Positions 1 to 13,555 of a stretch of 64,000 bases of DNA are shown in pieces. The first letter of the stretch is position 1, and every line of letters begins with the position of its first letter. The stretch is from Lepisosteus oculatus (lineage: Eukaryota; Chordata; Actinopteri; Semionotiformes; Lepisosteidae), in the NCBI RefSeq assembly GCF_040954835.1, contig NC_090698.1:23309501-23373500 (forward strand), in the 5' to 3' direction. A model generated the notes under the pieces. That model was not told the DNA's origin, made no database searches, and saw only the letters and a program-made list of their open reading frames with translations. The position numbers were made by a program, and so were the translations under genes.

Positions 1-7
1 GGACCAC

Positions 8-40
8 GCAAAGGTTAATTCCATGCTGAAAGGTCAAAAT
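8..40. repeat. Fragment of the foldback interspersed repeat at the window edge
   Basis: GCAAAGGTTAATTCCATGCT followed by GAAAGG matches the GCAAAGG...GGTTTATTCCATGCTGAAAAG module seen in complete copies elsewhere in the window. It is truncated after about 30 bp. Confidence 0.5.
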
Positions 41-482
41 AAAAAAGACATTTCAGATCCATATTTGTTTTTCCTTTTTCATTTTTGGCATGAAATTAGC
101 CTCTGATTATAGTTCTGTGTTTGTTGTTTTTCCCCCTTTTTACTTTATAGTGATGGCCTGGAGATTATATTTATATACAGTAACAGGGCATTTCACTAGA
201 GACATTGTGAGTGGTATGCCTTTTTTCAGAATACAGCAGCAGTACGTTAGCTTGGACACAGTCTTCCACAGTTCTGACCACTACTCCATCCTGCAGTCCT
301 CTTCAGTCTGTCTGTTCAGGAGAAAGCACAGTTGGGAAATTACACATTTTATTTAGTATTTGTAGGCGGTGCAGTAGGGTTAATCTGGAGCCAAGTCTAA
401 AGCTGTTTTTCATTTTTTGGAGATAAATACAGGAATAATTTTGGTTTTGATTTTTCTGCCACTTTGTGGTTATATTCTTTGA

Positions 483-3252
<2,770 letters not shown>

Positions 3253-3440
3253 TCAGGCGGCACAGTCTATTGACTGCAGGAAATTAAGCTGCATCCAATT
3301 AACAAAGGGTTCACTTCAGTGTTTCAGTAAATAATTGTATGCCTAGCCCAGTGTGCTGTTTCGAATCGTTTTGTTCCAAGAAAACTTAACCTGGTTTTGA
3401 TCGGGAAAAATCAGCAAGAGTTTGTTTTTGACTGACCCAT

Positions 3441-3446
3441 AATAAA
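3441..3446 (+). terminator. MCCC2: MCCC2 polyadenylation signal
   Basis: An AATAAA hexamer lies 189 bp after the MCCC2 stop codon, a normal distance for a short 3' UTR. Confidence 0.75.
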
Positions 3447-5230
3447 ATGTTTAAACCATCTTTATTTTGTTTTTCTTCTAATTACAAAATTATTTGTAGA
3501 CTTTGTCATTTCAGATTTACATAACCAAATACAGTGACATGTAATTGGATGGTGAATCCATTTCCAGTGTTTTCTCTTCTTGTGTGTTCAAGTCCATTAC
3601 GCAAACCAAGTATTTTAGCCAATATTCTTTAACTGATAAAGTAAAGGAACTTCATGTGGGCACTTATGAGAGAAGTGCTTTTTTAGGGATTAGGCTAAAA
3701 CCTTATGCTGTGAAGGTGACTGTGTACACCAGAGCAGTTAGAAGGAAGACTTTAATAGAGCATGACGCCATTACATCTTGTACATATTGTACACAGTAAC
3801 TGAGTCACCCAGTTATAAGATGAGATCTTCAAGAGTTTTAAAATTAAAGGGCAAGATAGTTATACAATGGGTGATATTAGCAGGTTAAGATGAATCAAGA
3901 TATTGTGACGTACATTTTAAATTATCCAGACATTTAAACTTTTTTGATAAAGTTGTTATTGGAAATCAATTAAGCTTTAGCGGATGTATTGTAGGCTTAT
4001 GCGTGTAAACTTTCAGGACATGGTTAGTCAAAAGACATAAATAAACTCTTCAAGTAGTTCAAGTAGTTGCATCAGCATGCATAGGCTGCAAAGGAAAATG
4101 CAAAGGTTTATTCGCAAAGAAGGCTCCACAGCCAAACTTTGTTTACTTTCTTCTATTTTCAGCATGGAATAAACCTTTAATATTCCTAAATAAAATCTTA
4201 GTTAACTTTAATATAATATAATTGATACTATACTTTTGTTACTGAAACAATCTAAGACGAGTGGTTTGGTAAGCTTGCTTAAATTATGCAAAATGTTCTG
4301 TATTAATGTTAAACATGTATAGTAACTGGTGAAGAGGTCAGTGGCATTAGTTATTCAAAGATCAGGAGCTTATCTGCTTTAATTTATGTCTGTTTACATG
4401 CTATAATACTGCAACACTAACAGCAGAGAGCATAAGATGCTGTGCAAATCAGACTGGACTTTAGAATCACCCAGACTCTTATTTTGTGATTATCTGGATT
4501 ACCAAAAGGCAGGAAAGTGTGCTGAAGGTGCCTGTTTCCATTCATGGATAATGTGAAGAAGTACTCCAGTGCTTGGTCTGTGAAAAACTGGACAGAATTT
4601 TTTCAAGGTGTTTAGCTGCCAAAACCGTACTTAAGTGCTCGAATGAGTAAACCTTAATGATGTCAGCAATTCTGAAACATAAAAAAAAAATTTTTCTTAA
4701 GAAAAAAAACGTCTATTACACATAATATCAATTCAGATTGAAAATGTTTTCAGAAACCACCTAGGTTTTTTAATCATAAGAGGGCAGGACGATACAATAT
4801 TTAAACAGACTTTGTGTTTACTTTTCTACAATAAAATAAATTACACAAGTGTGTTGAAAAAGTATATTGTTTGTCTCAACGATTAAATTAAAATAAGCAA
4901 AAAACCTGTTTAAAGGGATAAAAGTGCACATCTCAACATCTGAAATATTTATGATTTTTCTCTGTTTACTGTAGCATGTTCAACACAAATTCTTCTTTAA
5001 AACCTGTTTTAGGTTCTGACAGTGTGCAAGCTTTCCGTATTTAACCAGAATTTCACCTTTTAGGTATCACAAACAACATAAACTTTTTTGTGTGTGAGCA
5101 TTTGTTGTGTGAAAGCAATCCGGTGAGTTTATTGTCCTCATGCTAATTTAAGACGGATCATTGATCACAGTAAAACACCCGCTCTGGTACCTTATTAATC
5201 ACTTCGAGCAGAATGCTAAGTCCCCCGCTC
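3447..5230. other. MCCC2-CARTPT intergenic region
   Basis: About 1.8 kb of AT-rich DNA between the MCCC2 polyadenylation signal and the CARTPT promoter. Apart from the foldback-repeat copy at 4050-4180 I see no exon, RNA gene or clear repeat. The open frame at 3545-3799 has no recognisable protein character and probably arises by chance. Confidence 0.6.
4050..4180. repeat. Foldback/'AATAAACC' interspersed repeat, copy 1
   Basis: The copy reads CAAGTAGTTGCATCAGCATG then ATAGGCTGCAAAGG, AAAGGTTTATTC, GAAGGCTCCACAGCC and TTTTCAGCATGGAATAAACC. The same modules occur at 37902-38033, 51557-51713, 51928-52110, 53640-53800 and 53925-54000, and partly at 8-40. The GGTTTATTCC module at one end and GGAATAAACC at the other are inverted, so the unit can fold on itself. 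No coding capacity is seen. Family identity is not known to me. Confidence 0.7.
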
Positions 5231-5245
5231 ATTTTGCGTGGGTCA

Positions 5246-5290
5246 GGACGTCATTGCCTTATGTTGGAAGGGTTACCAGTTGTTATAAAA
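5246..5290 (+). promoter_or_regulatory. CARTPT: CARTPT core promoter: CRE-like site and TATA box
   Basis: TATAAAA at 5284-5290 lies about 95 bp before the CARTPT start codon, placing the transcription start near 5315. GGACGTCA at 5246-5253 differs from the cAMP response element TGACGTCA at one base and sits 30 bp upstream of the TATA box. Mammalian CARTPT promoters are known to carry a proximal CRE, so this position and sequence fit cAMP/CREB control. The regulatory reading is inference from motif and position. Confidence 0.6.
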
Positions 5291-5381
5291 GGTTGTTCGG
5301 TCGTGGAAGAGACGATTGAATTTATTTGAAGCGTTACAGTAAGTCTTCATATTGCACCGAGATTACAGATACAGTACCACC

Positions 5382-6225
5382 ATGGACAGCTCCCGTATCT
5401 GTCTTCTCACTTTGTTCAGTGCTGCTCTCTTCTTCAGTACTAACAGCCAGGAGACGGAACTGGAGTCCAGGTCTTTAGATCATTATTCCACTAAAGAAGA
5501 CGCCTCAAACGAAAAGCAATTGGTAAGTATAGAATACAGTTGTGGCATTACTGTAATTGTGGAGAAGCGACTTCTAATTTCCTCCGTGCTTTGTTAGAAC
5601 AAGTTCATTTACCTCCTCGTTTCAACAAAATTCAAAAACGTTTTTCATATGTCGGTTTGCCCAGTCCTTGCCTGTCTTGTCGTGTCTGGTTGACTTATTA
5701 CGATTTGAAAACATAAGAGCTTTATACAAAAGACTTCACAAACGAACATTTATTTTTTAAATGCTATTATTTTTCCAATGGTGTTTTAAAATATTACTAC
5801 CAAAGTTGTGTTTTTCTTTTTAAGATTGAAGCTCTACAAGAAGTTCTTGAAAAACTGAAAAACAAAGGAATGCCTTTTTACGGGAAAAAATATGGACAAT
5901 TACCTATGGTGAGTTGTGGCTTTAATTTTCTACTTCGTTGATTATTGTTGCTAATGCACATACACTGTATACAGTATACAGTAAGGAATGCAGTGACAAT
6001 TCCATAACAAACGATTTTTAACATTTTTTATGTTTTTGTACCTGGTACACATTTGAAAGGAGATTTCTAGATAAAAATCGACTTTCTCATTCTCCTTTCT
6101 TGTGATTTACTTGGCAGTGTGAGGCTGGGGAGCAGTGCGCTCTGAGGAAAGGCGCAAGGATCGGGAAGCTCTGTGACTGTCCGAGAGCCACGTCCTGCAA
6201 CTCTTTTCTGCTCAAGTGCTTGTAA
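5382..6225 (+). CDS. CARTPT: Cocaine- and amphetamine-regulated transcript prepropeptide (CART)
   Basis: Three coding exons, 5382-5522, 5825-5908 and 6118-6225 (TAA), give 110 aa. The start ATG lies in a strong context, ACCACCATGG. Residues 1 to about 22 form a signal peptide (basic start, then a hydrophobic [11 protein letters not shown] core). Exon 2 encodes the conserved helix [14 protein letters not shown]. Exon 3 encodes the mature cystine-rich domain starting [20 protein letters not shown], with six cysteines for three disulfides and the conserved end SFLLKCL. CART is a secreted neuropeptide acting in feeding and stress circuits. The dibasic KR that precedes the long active peptide in mammals is KG here, while the KK before YGQ remains. 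Three coding exons are typical of the family. It lies directly downstream of MCCC2, as in human. Confidence 0.97.
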
Positions 6226-6994
6226 CGTTGTTACATTGAGCTAAGTAACGTTGCCATCTGTTACTTGACTCTTTTAACACTTCACTGGTGTAAAGCGCGG
6301 AAGAGTCCTAGAGCCCCCCCCAGAAAGCGGTAGTCTTTGAATCCTGAAATTTCACCTGAACCTTATTTATACAAATAATTTTGTATTTGGAACAATTCTC
6401 TACTGAATCCTGTTAATTATCTTGTTTTCAAGAAGTTTCTAGATGTATTGTTGTAAACACATGCATAGTAGGAATATTACGGGTTTTGAAAAAAATCATC
6501 GTATCCGGTAGCGTGTTTAAGGACTTTTTTTTAAAGAAGGCGTTAAAAACAAATACAGTGACATATTCAAAACTCCGTAGAATAAGGTACAGTAGATCTG
6601 CATAGCATGCAGAGTTGTCACCAAACTTAAGGATACATCCTATTCACTTCTTTAGCAATTGTAACTATAAAATATAGTGTACTGTATAAGGACAAGCCAT
6701 AACCTAACCTTGCTAAGGTGATCAATACGATCCCATCCTTCTCATTATTTAGCCTCGAATGACGGCATTCCCAGAACCAGCAGTTCAATTTATTATTTTC
6801 TCCTGCCCTAAGGCTCTTTCGTTCTGTAAAAGAGGGGTGAGCACAAACAATATTTAAAATCGTTGTACATTTATGTATCGTTATGGCAGTTTTTCTTTGC
6901 AGTTACTACAATTGACGATGCTTAAAAGAAATGTTTGAAAAGCAATTACTTGTATTTTTAAAATGTATTTTTGTATTTCGCTTGTGACGCAGCA

Positions 6995-7000
6995 AATAAA
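6995..7000 (+). terminator. CARTPT: Candidate CARTPT polyadenylation signal
   Basis: An AATAAA hexamer 770 bp after the CARTPT stop. I see no earlier perfect AATAAA in the 3' flank, so this is the likeliest signal. Confidence 0.5.
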
Positions 7001-7266
7001 TGGAAATCAAATGCATTGTTTTGCCCCTTAATTTAAAGACGGTGTTCAAATTTGTATCCAAATATACAGTAAATCCGGTAAAGCATATACATTTTCATTG
7101 TTCTTGTTTTAAAAGTTTATATAATGAAACGTCACATGTACGCATAAGATATACTGTAATGCCACTTCACATACAGTATTTACACTATGATAAAGAGTGG
7201 GGTCCAGTTTAGAGCAATATGTGTACAATATGTTCACTTTCAATATCAAGATATCTTATATAGTTC

Positions 7267-7472
7267 AGAGGTGTCAGAAACAGGTCCTGGAGGATCTGTG
7301 TGTCTGTGGGTTTCCAAGGTCTCTTTAAAGCAGAGGCAAATGAAGACCTAACAAAAGCTGTTAAATTGGACTGGCAAAGCAAGTAACCAGGTCATTTAGC
7401 TCATTAAGAGCTGACATGGAATGAAAACCCTCTCACAGCTGGACTCTAGGAGCTGTACTGAACACTGCTCAT
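7267..7472. mobile_element. Imperfect foldback MITE
   Basis: The left end carries CAGGTCCTGGAGGATCTGTG and the right end GGAATGAAAACCCTCTCACA followed by GCTGGACTC. The two ends are roughly complementary, and the body resembles a very common fish repeat built around 'TCCTGGAGG...GGAATGAAAACC'. It has no coding capacity. The superfamily is not assigned. Confidence 0.5.
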
Positions 7473-8957
7473 ATAGGTGCTTCAAAAAGACTCAGACCTC
7501 TCCCGGCTTCTTGCCTCCCACACATTGCATATGAGTGACAAGACTGGCATTTAATTCAGGGAAACCTATTGTTTGAACACCCAGGGCAAGGGGCAAGCTG
7601 TGTGTCTCTGGATCACGGTGCACTTTTAAAAGGTTTCAGGATTAATCTGTGAGAAGACTTTGGCATGTTTGGCATCTTTGTGCAAATTTTATCAAATATC
7701 CTGGCTTGGCAAGCGTGCTTTGGCCTATGTAAAAAAATAAAGGATTTATTTGGCATAATTTTTCTGAAATTGAGAATTGCTGTGGCTCTAATATATATTT
7801 TCAGGAGAAACCATGAAGCATAAAAAACAGCTCCAAATAACTAGCTAGGTACATTTTTAATTTTGAATTATTGGTATAATTTTTTTTGGCTTTTTTGCAC
7901 ACAACTGCTTGTTCATATTTTATTACCCATTGAATCTCTGTCAAATGTTCTTTTACAGCACATTTGAGGGGTCTAAAATAACAGTTAGACTGGGCATGAT
8001 CCAGATTGTAGAGCAGACTCATTATACAGTATGTAAAAAAAAAATCTTTAATAAATATTTACCGTATGTGTTTGTATTCACAAAGTACAGAATTCTCCAT
8101 GGAGTCTGAATAACGGAATGTTGAATTCTCCAATGTTGGGAGACCAGGACTGTTGCAGTGGTGGAATTCCCTACTGTCTTGTTTGTTCCCAGTGGGAATT
8201 TAAAAGATGCCACAACAGCTGTGATTCAATACCTGCAGGATCAGATATTATGTACACATACACTGGCTTCACAAAAATGGGAATATATTCAGAAAGATGC
8301 TTGGCCCACTTCCAGTGGTGGTTCATCTGCAGTCATCACTAGATCTTCACACAATATGGGACCACTTCGTGAAATAACATTTGATGGAGCTCTTTGTAGG
8401 TTATGGGTAAGGCTGAACAGTGTCTGCCAATGTTCAAGCACATCTCATCTTTTTATTACCTACCACGGCAGCTGGTAACCCCTTTGGACTTTTTGAATTG
8501 ACACATTAGACGTTTTCAGCAGTGTACCAGTGGTGCACATGCACCCATAACTATGACCTCATGTGTGGTTTCCCCATAGCACAGCACTCTATGAAAAAGG
8601 ACTATTCTGAACTACTACTTCACAGTGTTTAAGAAACATGAGGCGCACAGTGTGTTGGCTATTTCTTAATATTTTGAAAAGGATGGGTATATTTATATAT
8701 TATTTTTACATTTATACAAAACTATACTTATATGTGTATTAATAATCCAACAAATAATATATGTTCAATGTAGATCCCTTACACAGCCATAGTTCTGTAC
8801 TGATCAGCATATCTTTATGACAAATGGTGACATACAATATGTGTGTGGATATGCAAAGACAAATAGCAGAACCTGTCAGATATATTTTGTGTAAATTTAA
8901 GAAACTTACTTATTTGCTCTATATGCAGCACATTTAATTTGTACCTGTAAATACATA
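7473..8957. other. Intergenic, unclassified
   Basis: No exon, RNA gene or named repeat is recognised. The 106-codon open frame at 8158-8478 shows no known domain and may be part of an old transposon. Confidence 0.5.
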
Positions 8958-9489
8958 CTAATGGAAAAAAGAAACACAACACCTCCTCCTCCACACTCTG
9001 GCCCTTCCATCTGCGTGGAACAGGCTGAAGAGTGACTCATCTACTGTATGAAGAGGACCTGATGCCACTGCTGACAAGTCCATAGCAGCCTCTGTCTGGC
9101 CCAAGCAAGTCGGGCATGATGTCTAGGTGTGAGCAGAGGGCCTCTGACAGGTCACCTTGCTCTAAGGCCAGCAGCATAGAGCCTCATGTCCTGTCATTAT
9201 GGAATGCACAGACAACTGTCTAAGTGTGGCCTTTTTCTTGCAGTGACCTAACCTTTGAATTAAGGCCTTTTTAAAGGTGACCTGATCGGGCATTGTTTCA
9301 CCTGGACCTCGTTGAGTAAAAGTGCATCTAATGAGCATCCGTGTGATGGGCAGGTTGCAATGTCTCACTGCACAAGCTGTATTGCTGGTCAGAGGGCTTA
9401 AAACAAATTGACAACTTTTTGTGAAAGTACATAAGCTATAACTATAGTATTCTCATTCCAGAAAATGTTGTGTTTCTTTTTTCCATCAG
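8958..9489 (-). mobile_element. Internally deleted Tc1-like element with intact terminal inverted repeats
   Basis: The ends are inverted copies: CTAATGGAAAAAAGAAACAC on the left and GTGTTTCTTTTTTCCATCAG on the right. They are flanked by TA dinucleotides (8956-8957 and 9490-9491), the Tc1/mariner target duplication. The interior matches the longer copy at 52804-53594 on both sides but lacks its helix-turn-helix coding block. The residual transposase runs on the minus strand. It is non-autonomous and about 532 bp long. Confidence 0.85.
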
Positions 9490-9499
9490 TATATATGCA

Positions 9500-10400
9500 C
9501 ATATTGTATTTCACACATAGGTTTGATTGATTTAAAATCAGATGGTATTTTAAGATGAAATACAGTCACCCTTGTTTGCATCTTTGCTTCTTTGAATATC
9601 ATTGCAGAGATAAAATAATGTCAAGCAGAAGGTTATTATGGAAATGTCAGCATCTGTGCATAGAAAGTGTAAACTAGTTTCCTGTATTGAATACACCAGC
9701 TGACGTTATAAACAACTTTGTGATGCACAAAATTAGAACATGTTCACTTGTTGGCACAACAAATGCATGCACATAAAACACAATACATTGACTGATTTGT
9801 TTCTTAAAATGAAAATGAAACGTAACTGAATATATTGTCCTATCAGTATCAACTGAAATGTTTTATATTTAAGATAAAGAGACATGAAGTTACCTATTTT
9901 GAAATAACCAGTTCTGAAGTGGAATCAAGACAGTTCAGTTCTGACTTTATTTCAAGCAGAAGAACTGGCACAACCGGAGAAAATTGCATTCAGGTTGTAA
10001 TTAATATGATGCACACAGGCTCAGGATCACTAAAATACACCCCTGCACTGCAATTCATCACAACTCATCATTGAATCAGGTCAGTTGCAGTCAATAAAAG
10101 CAGAAAGAGGCATTCAACAGGTTATGAATAATCACAGTGAAGTCAGAGAAAACAAGACAGACAGATAAAAGAAAGGCATTTGTAAATGTCATGTTCCAGC
10201 ACACAGCAAAGCCTTCCTTTTTAGCTTGTTTATTTTGCATTTTTCTTTTTGAAATTGATCTTTAAAGTGTCCGATATTTACCTACAATGCCCCTAACATT
10301 TCCTTACTAGTTCGCACATTCTTGCAAGATTTTTAAGTTGATAGAAAACATGATCTTGCGAAATACTCCACAGAAGACAATTATCGTCATGCATCAGCTT
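9500..10400. other. Intergenic, nothing recognised
   Basis: AT-rich sequence with no supported exon or repeat. The short open frame at 9835-10074 resembles no known protein. Confidence 0.5.
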
Positions 10401-10960
10401 ACAATGGTATATAGGTATCCTATGTTCCAAAATGCTTCAGAATTATCTCAGAAGTACAAAAATGAGCAGGAGAGTTTTGGAATAATGTATAATGGACAGA
10501 TGAAACTGCGAAAAAACATTTTTACCAAAGTAAGACTAAGCTTAGGGGTGGAAAAAGAAAGGAAGTGTAGTTGCTGTACAGAACAGCACCTTGTTTGTGA
10601 AATACACATCTTTATTGGTAATGTAACTAATGATGGCAGTAGTAGAGTGAATTCTGAAGTCTACAGGAACATTTGCTTGTGTAGAAGAAAATGTCTTTAT
10701 AATTACAGGGTGGCATTTCACCAAGCAACATGAGAATGATGCAGAACATGCAGCTAATCTTCGGAAGTGAATGATTATGTTTACGTGAGCCAAGTCAATC
10801 TCCAGATTTTTATTAAATTGAGTTTACATTTTACATGTTGAAGAACAGAATCAAGTCCAAATCCCCCGAGAACAGATAAGAGCATAAAGTGACTGCAGCA
10901 AAGCATATCAAATAATTAAAACAAAATTATGATGAGCTCTATGGGTCACAGACATCATGT
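10400..10960 (+). pseudogene. Decayed Tc1 transposase relic
   Basis: Fragments of a Tc1-type transposase appear in order across several frames: a FWNNV..WTDET-like block near 10478-10505, NDGSSRVNSEVYRNI near 10630-10675, a block resembling DNDPKHTA near 10720, and a SQSPD-like stretch near 10790. Stops and frameshifts are frequent. It belongs to the same general family as the copy at 18745-19870 (shared DGSSR.NSE.YR) but is more decayed. No terminal repeats are identified. Confidence 0.75.
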
Positions 10961-11280
10961 AATTATTACCTCAAATACGTGTGCTATAAATCCTGACTTT
11001 TACTAAATGTACTTAAAGCTAATGTTTCCTAATGCTTATTGTCAATGAATCACTGGGGTCAATACATTTTTTTTCTTATATGATCAAATTTATGCATGGA
11101 ACTACCCAAACATAAATTATTTATTCAATTGCACTTACAGTATTATCCATATTATTCTCTTGATAACAAATACAAATTGCTTGCTTGTAATGGAAAAATA
11201 ACAGTTTTGACTTGGCTGTGCCAATACATTTAGAGAGAAATATATGTACAGTATATCAAAGGTAACACATTTAATGAATG

Positions 11281-11462
11281 GCTACATCACTCTGCTCTCC
11301 TCCCCACTGATAGCTGATGTGTGGTGAGCGTTCTGGCGCACTATGGCTGCCGTCGCATCATCTAGGTGGATGCTACACATTGGTGGTGGTGGAGGGGAGT
11401 CCCCATTACCTGTAAAGCGCTTTGAGTGGAGTGTCCAGAAAAGCGCTATATAAGTGTAAGCA
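11281..11462 (+). mobile_element. LINE 3' tail (family A, plus orientation)
   Basis: The stretch ends in TAAAGCGCTTTGAGTGGAG and AAGCGCTATATAAGTGTAAG, followed by an ATT microsatellite, a common 3' terminus of fish L2/CR1-type LINEs. The same sequence occurs inverted at 16113-16680. It is 5'-truncated, as is usual for LINE insertions. Confidence 0.75.

Positions 11463-11496
<34 letters not shown>
11463..11496. repeat. (ATT)n microsatellite
   Basis: Eleven uninterrupted trinucleotide units directly follow the LINE 3' tail and are probably its terminal repeat. Confidence 0.9.
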
Positions 11497-11500
<4 letters not shown>

Positions 11501-11814
11501 CAAATATAGCAGATAAAAGGTTTATAAAGTCTTCTAAGTCAGGAGAGTGAGGTGGTTTTCAGGTAACTATTAAATTAAATATCACAGATGTAGAGATAGT
11601 ATGTAATATAGAATTAATAGTTTAAATATGGTTGTTCACTAAAAAGCAAATGGTACCTGAAGCCAAAGTAACGAGGAAGCATAGTATAGATATATACCAA
11701 TATGATAAAATGCAAAATCAAGATTTATTTACATAATTTTGCCATTTACCCTATGCAATGTGTACATGGCATGTATAGTTTCTGAGTTTTACTGCTGCCT
11801 CAGCCTTGACCCAA

Positions 11815-12443
11815 ATGTAACAGTCTCCCACCTCGTGTTCGGGATGCCGAGTCAATCTCAATATTCAAATCCAGTCTGAAGACCTATTACTTCAGCCTAG
11901 CCTACTCACACCTTGCATTATAGCCTGCTGCAACCATGGCTGCTGGTGCTGCTGTACATGCCATTGTGTGTCTCTGTGTTGGCCCACCAGGTAGATACAT
12001 CTGTTCTGACCAAATTTTCCTCTTCCCCTCCCACATGTCCGGATGGTGCCCGGGCTGGGCACCACCTGAGTTGGATACGCATCACTGCCATGGATCCAAG
12101 AGGGACATCGTGGATATAGCTATTGTTAAGGAGGATTTTGCTGATCTATCTACAGAGATCTGCATGGAGTACTGACATACAGAAGACATGATGGATGGAT
12201 TAATACCCTTATTCATTAATTCCTTTTTTAAATTGTATAGTGCTAGCATGCCCAAAGGGGTTGGACTGCCAGTTGACCTTGGACCCTTGAGGTTTTTTGT
12301 CTCCTTAATAAGGAGTTTTTGGTTCCTCTCCTCCATTGTCTTCTGGTCTTTTCTGTTCTGTATTCACAACATGTATGGTCACTTAAGCGCCTTGGGGCAA
12401 CCTTGTTGTGAAAGGCGCTGTATAAAAATAAATTGAATTGAAT
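11815..12443 (+). mobile_element. L2/Maui-type LINE 3' end
   Basis: The 5' part translates to LPPRVRDAESISIFKSSLKT then YYFSLAY, the usual C-terminus of the L2-type LINE ORF2. The 3' end carries TTAAGCGCCTTGGGGCAAC and GGCGCTGTATAAAAATAAAT then the TGAATTGAATT terminal repeat. It is truncated and non-functional. Confidence 0.85.
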
Positions 12444-13290
12444 TACCTCTGTAACCTCCTGGTTTTGGGGGAAAAAACGTGCTTCTTATTCTTTACAGGT
12501 GTTTTTCTCTGCATTAAGTTCTGGTTTCTAAGAGGTATGAGGAACTGAAGACTTAATACCTTAATTAACACTCTTCTGCATAAAACAATGACTTCATTGC
12601 AGTTCCGGAACTTCAAACGTGTAGCAGATTGAAAGCAACATGAGCCAGCGGAGAGTACATCTGCTGCAATAGAGCGACTGAATAAAAACAACGGGGAGCG
12701 AAAGATCTGTCATTTTAGAAGGTAAATTCTCTGTTCCCTCGGAATTTGACGAGGACAGACTACGGTGTTTTGCAAAAAAAAATGTTCACCCCCCCCCCAC
12801 CAAAGATGTTCCATCTAGCTGAATTACAAATTATGTGTACACATTTTTAAAATGATTATTTTTTATCGAAACTCAAAACTAAGCATTTTTATGGTTGAAA
12901 TAAGTTAAATGTTAGCAACAACTGCAAAACTGTAAGCTGAAAAAGCTTATAAAATGCTATCGTGTAAAAACGCAACCCGTGAAAGGTTCATCATTCGCAT
13001 TTGAAACAATGTTTGGATTGGTTGTGTTTTTTTTTTCGTTTGAATGAATGCTTTGTCGGGATAATAGTGCTGATCGTATCTTGGTCAGACCGTCTTTGTA
13101 AAGGGAAATTTGTTCTTAACTGACTCATCTGGTTAAATAAAGGATTTTTTTTAAATCACAGCATATAAAATGCCAATTTATGTCTTCTTCATATTAATAT
13201 TAAAGCTCTGGTTAAATGCTGAAAATAAATATTTTTAATTGTAGACTTCAGGATAAATGTTTATAGAGCTATACTGTAAATATATATTGT
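12444..13290. other. Intergenic upstream of SERF1
   Basis: No exon or repeat is recognised. It includes a short poly-C tract at about 12789. Confidence 0.5.
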
Positions 13291-13555
13291 AGTGTTAAAC
13301 TATCTCTTATTTGTAGGAAATTACTGTATATTAGTAATGTGGTTTACATGCGCTTATTTTCTACACTCGCGGTACAAAAGGGTTTTTCCGGAATTGTGCG
13401 GCAAATACGGTAAAGGTTTTGTTTCCTGTGACGACAGAGGTAGAGCTGTTAAACTTCCTGTGCAGCCGGAGAAAGAGGTGGAAAGTTCTGCGACCCGCAG
13501 AAGGCGGAGGAGATCCTGAGCGGTATAATTTTGAAATAAAAACCAGTGTTTCATC

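Noticed and set aside
8158-8478. 106-codon plus-strand open frame
   Set aside because: No recognisable domain, no splice context or homologue that I know; overlaps another frame of similar length. Likely chance or an old repeat.
10338-10733. 131-codon open frame as a functional gene
   Set aside because: It contains out-of-frame Tc1 transposase pieces, so it is a relic rather than a gene.
11282-11503. Minus-strand open frame with a poly-isoleucine start
   Set aside because: It is translation of the ATT microsatellite and LINE tail.
13292-13519. 75-codon open frame upstream of SERF1
   Set aside because: It lies in the probable SERF1 promoter and 5' UTR; the translation resembles no known protein.
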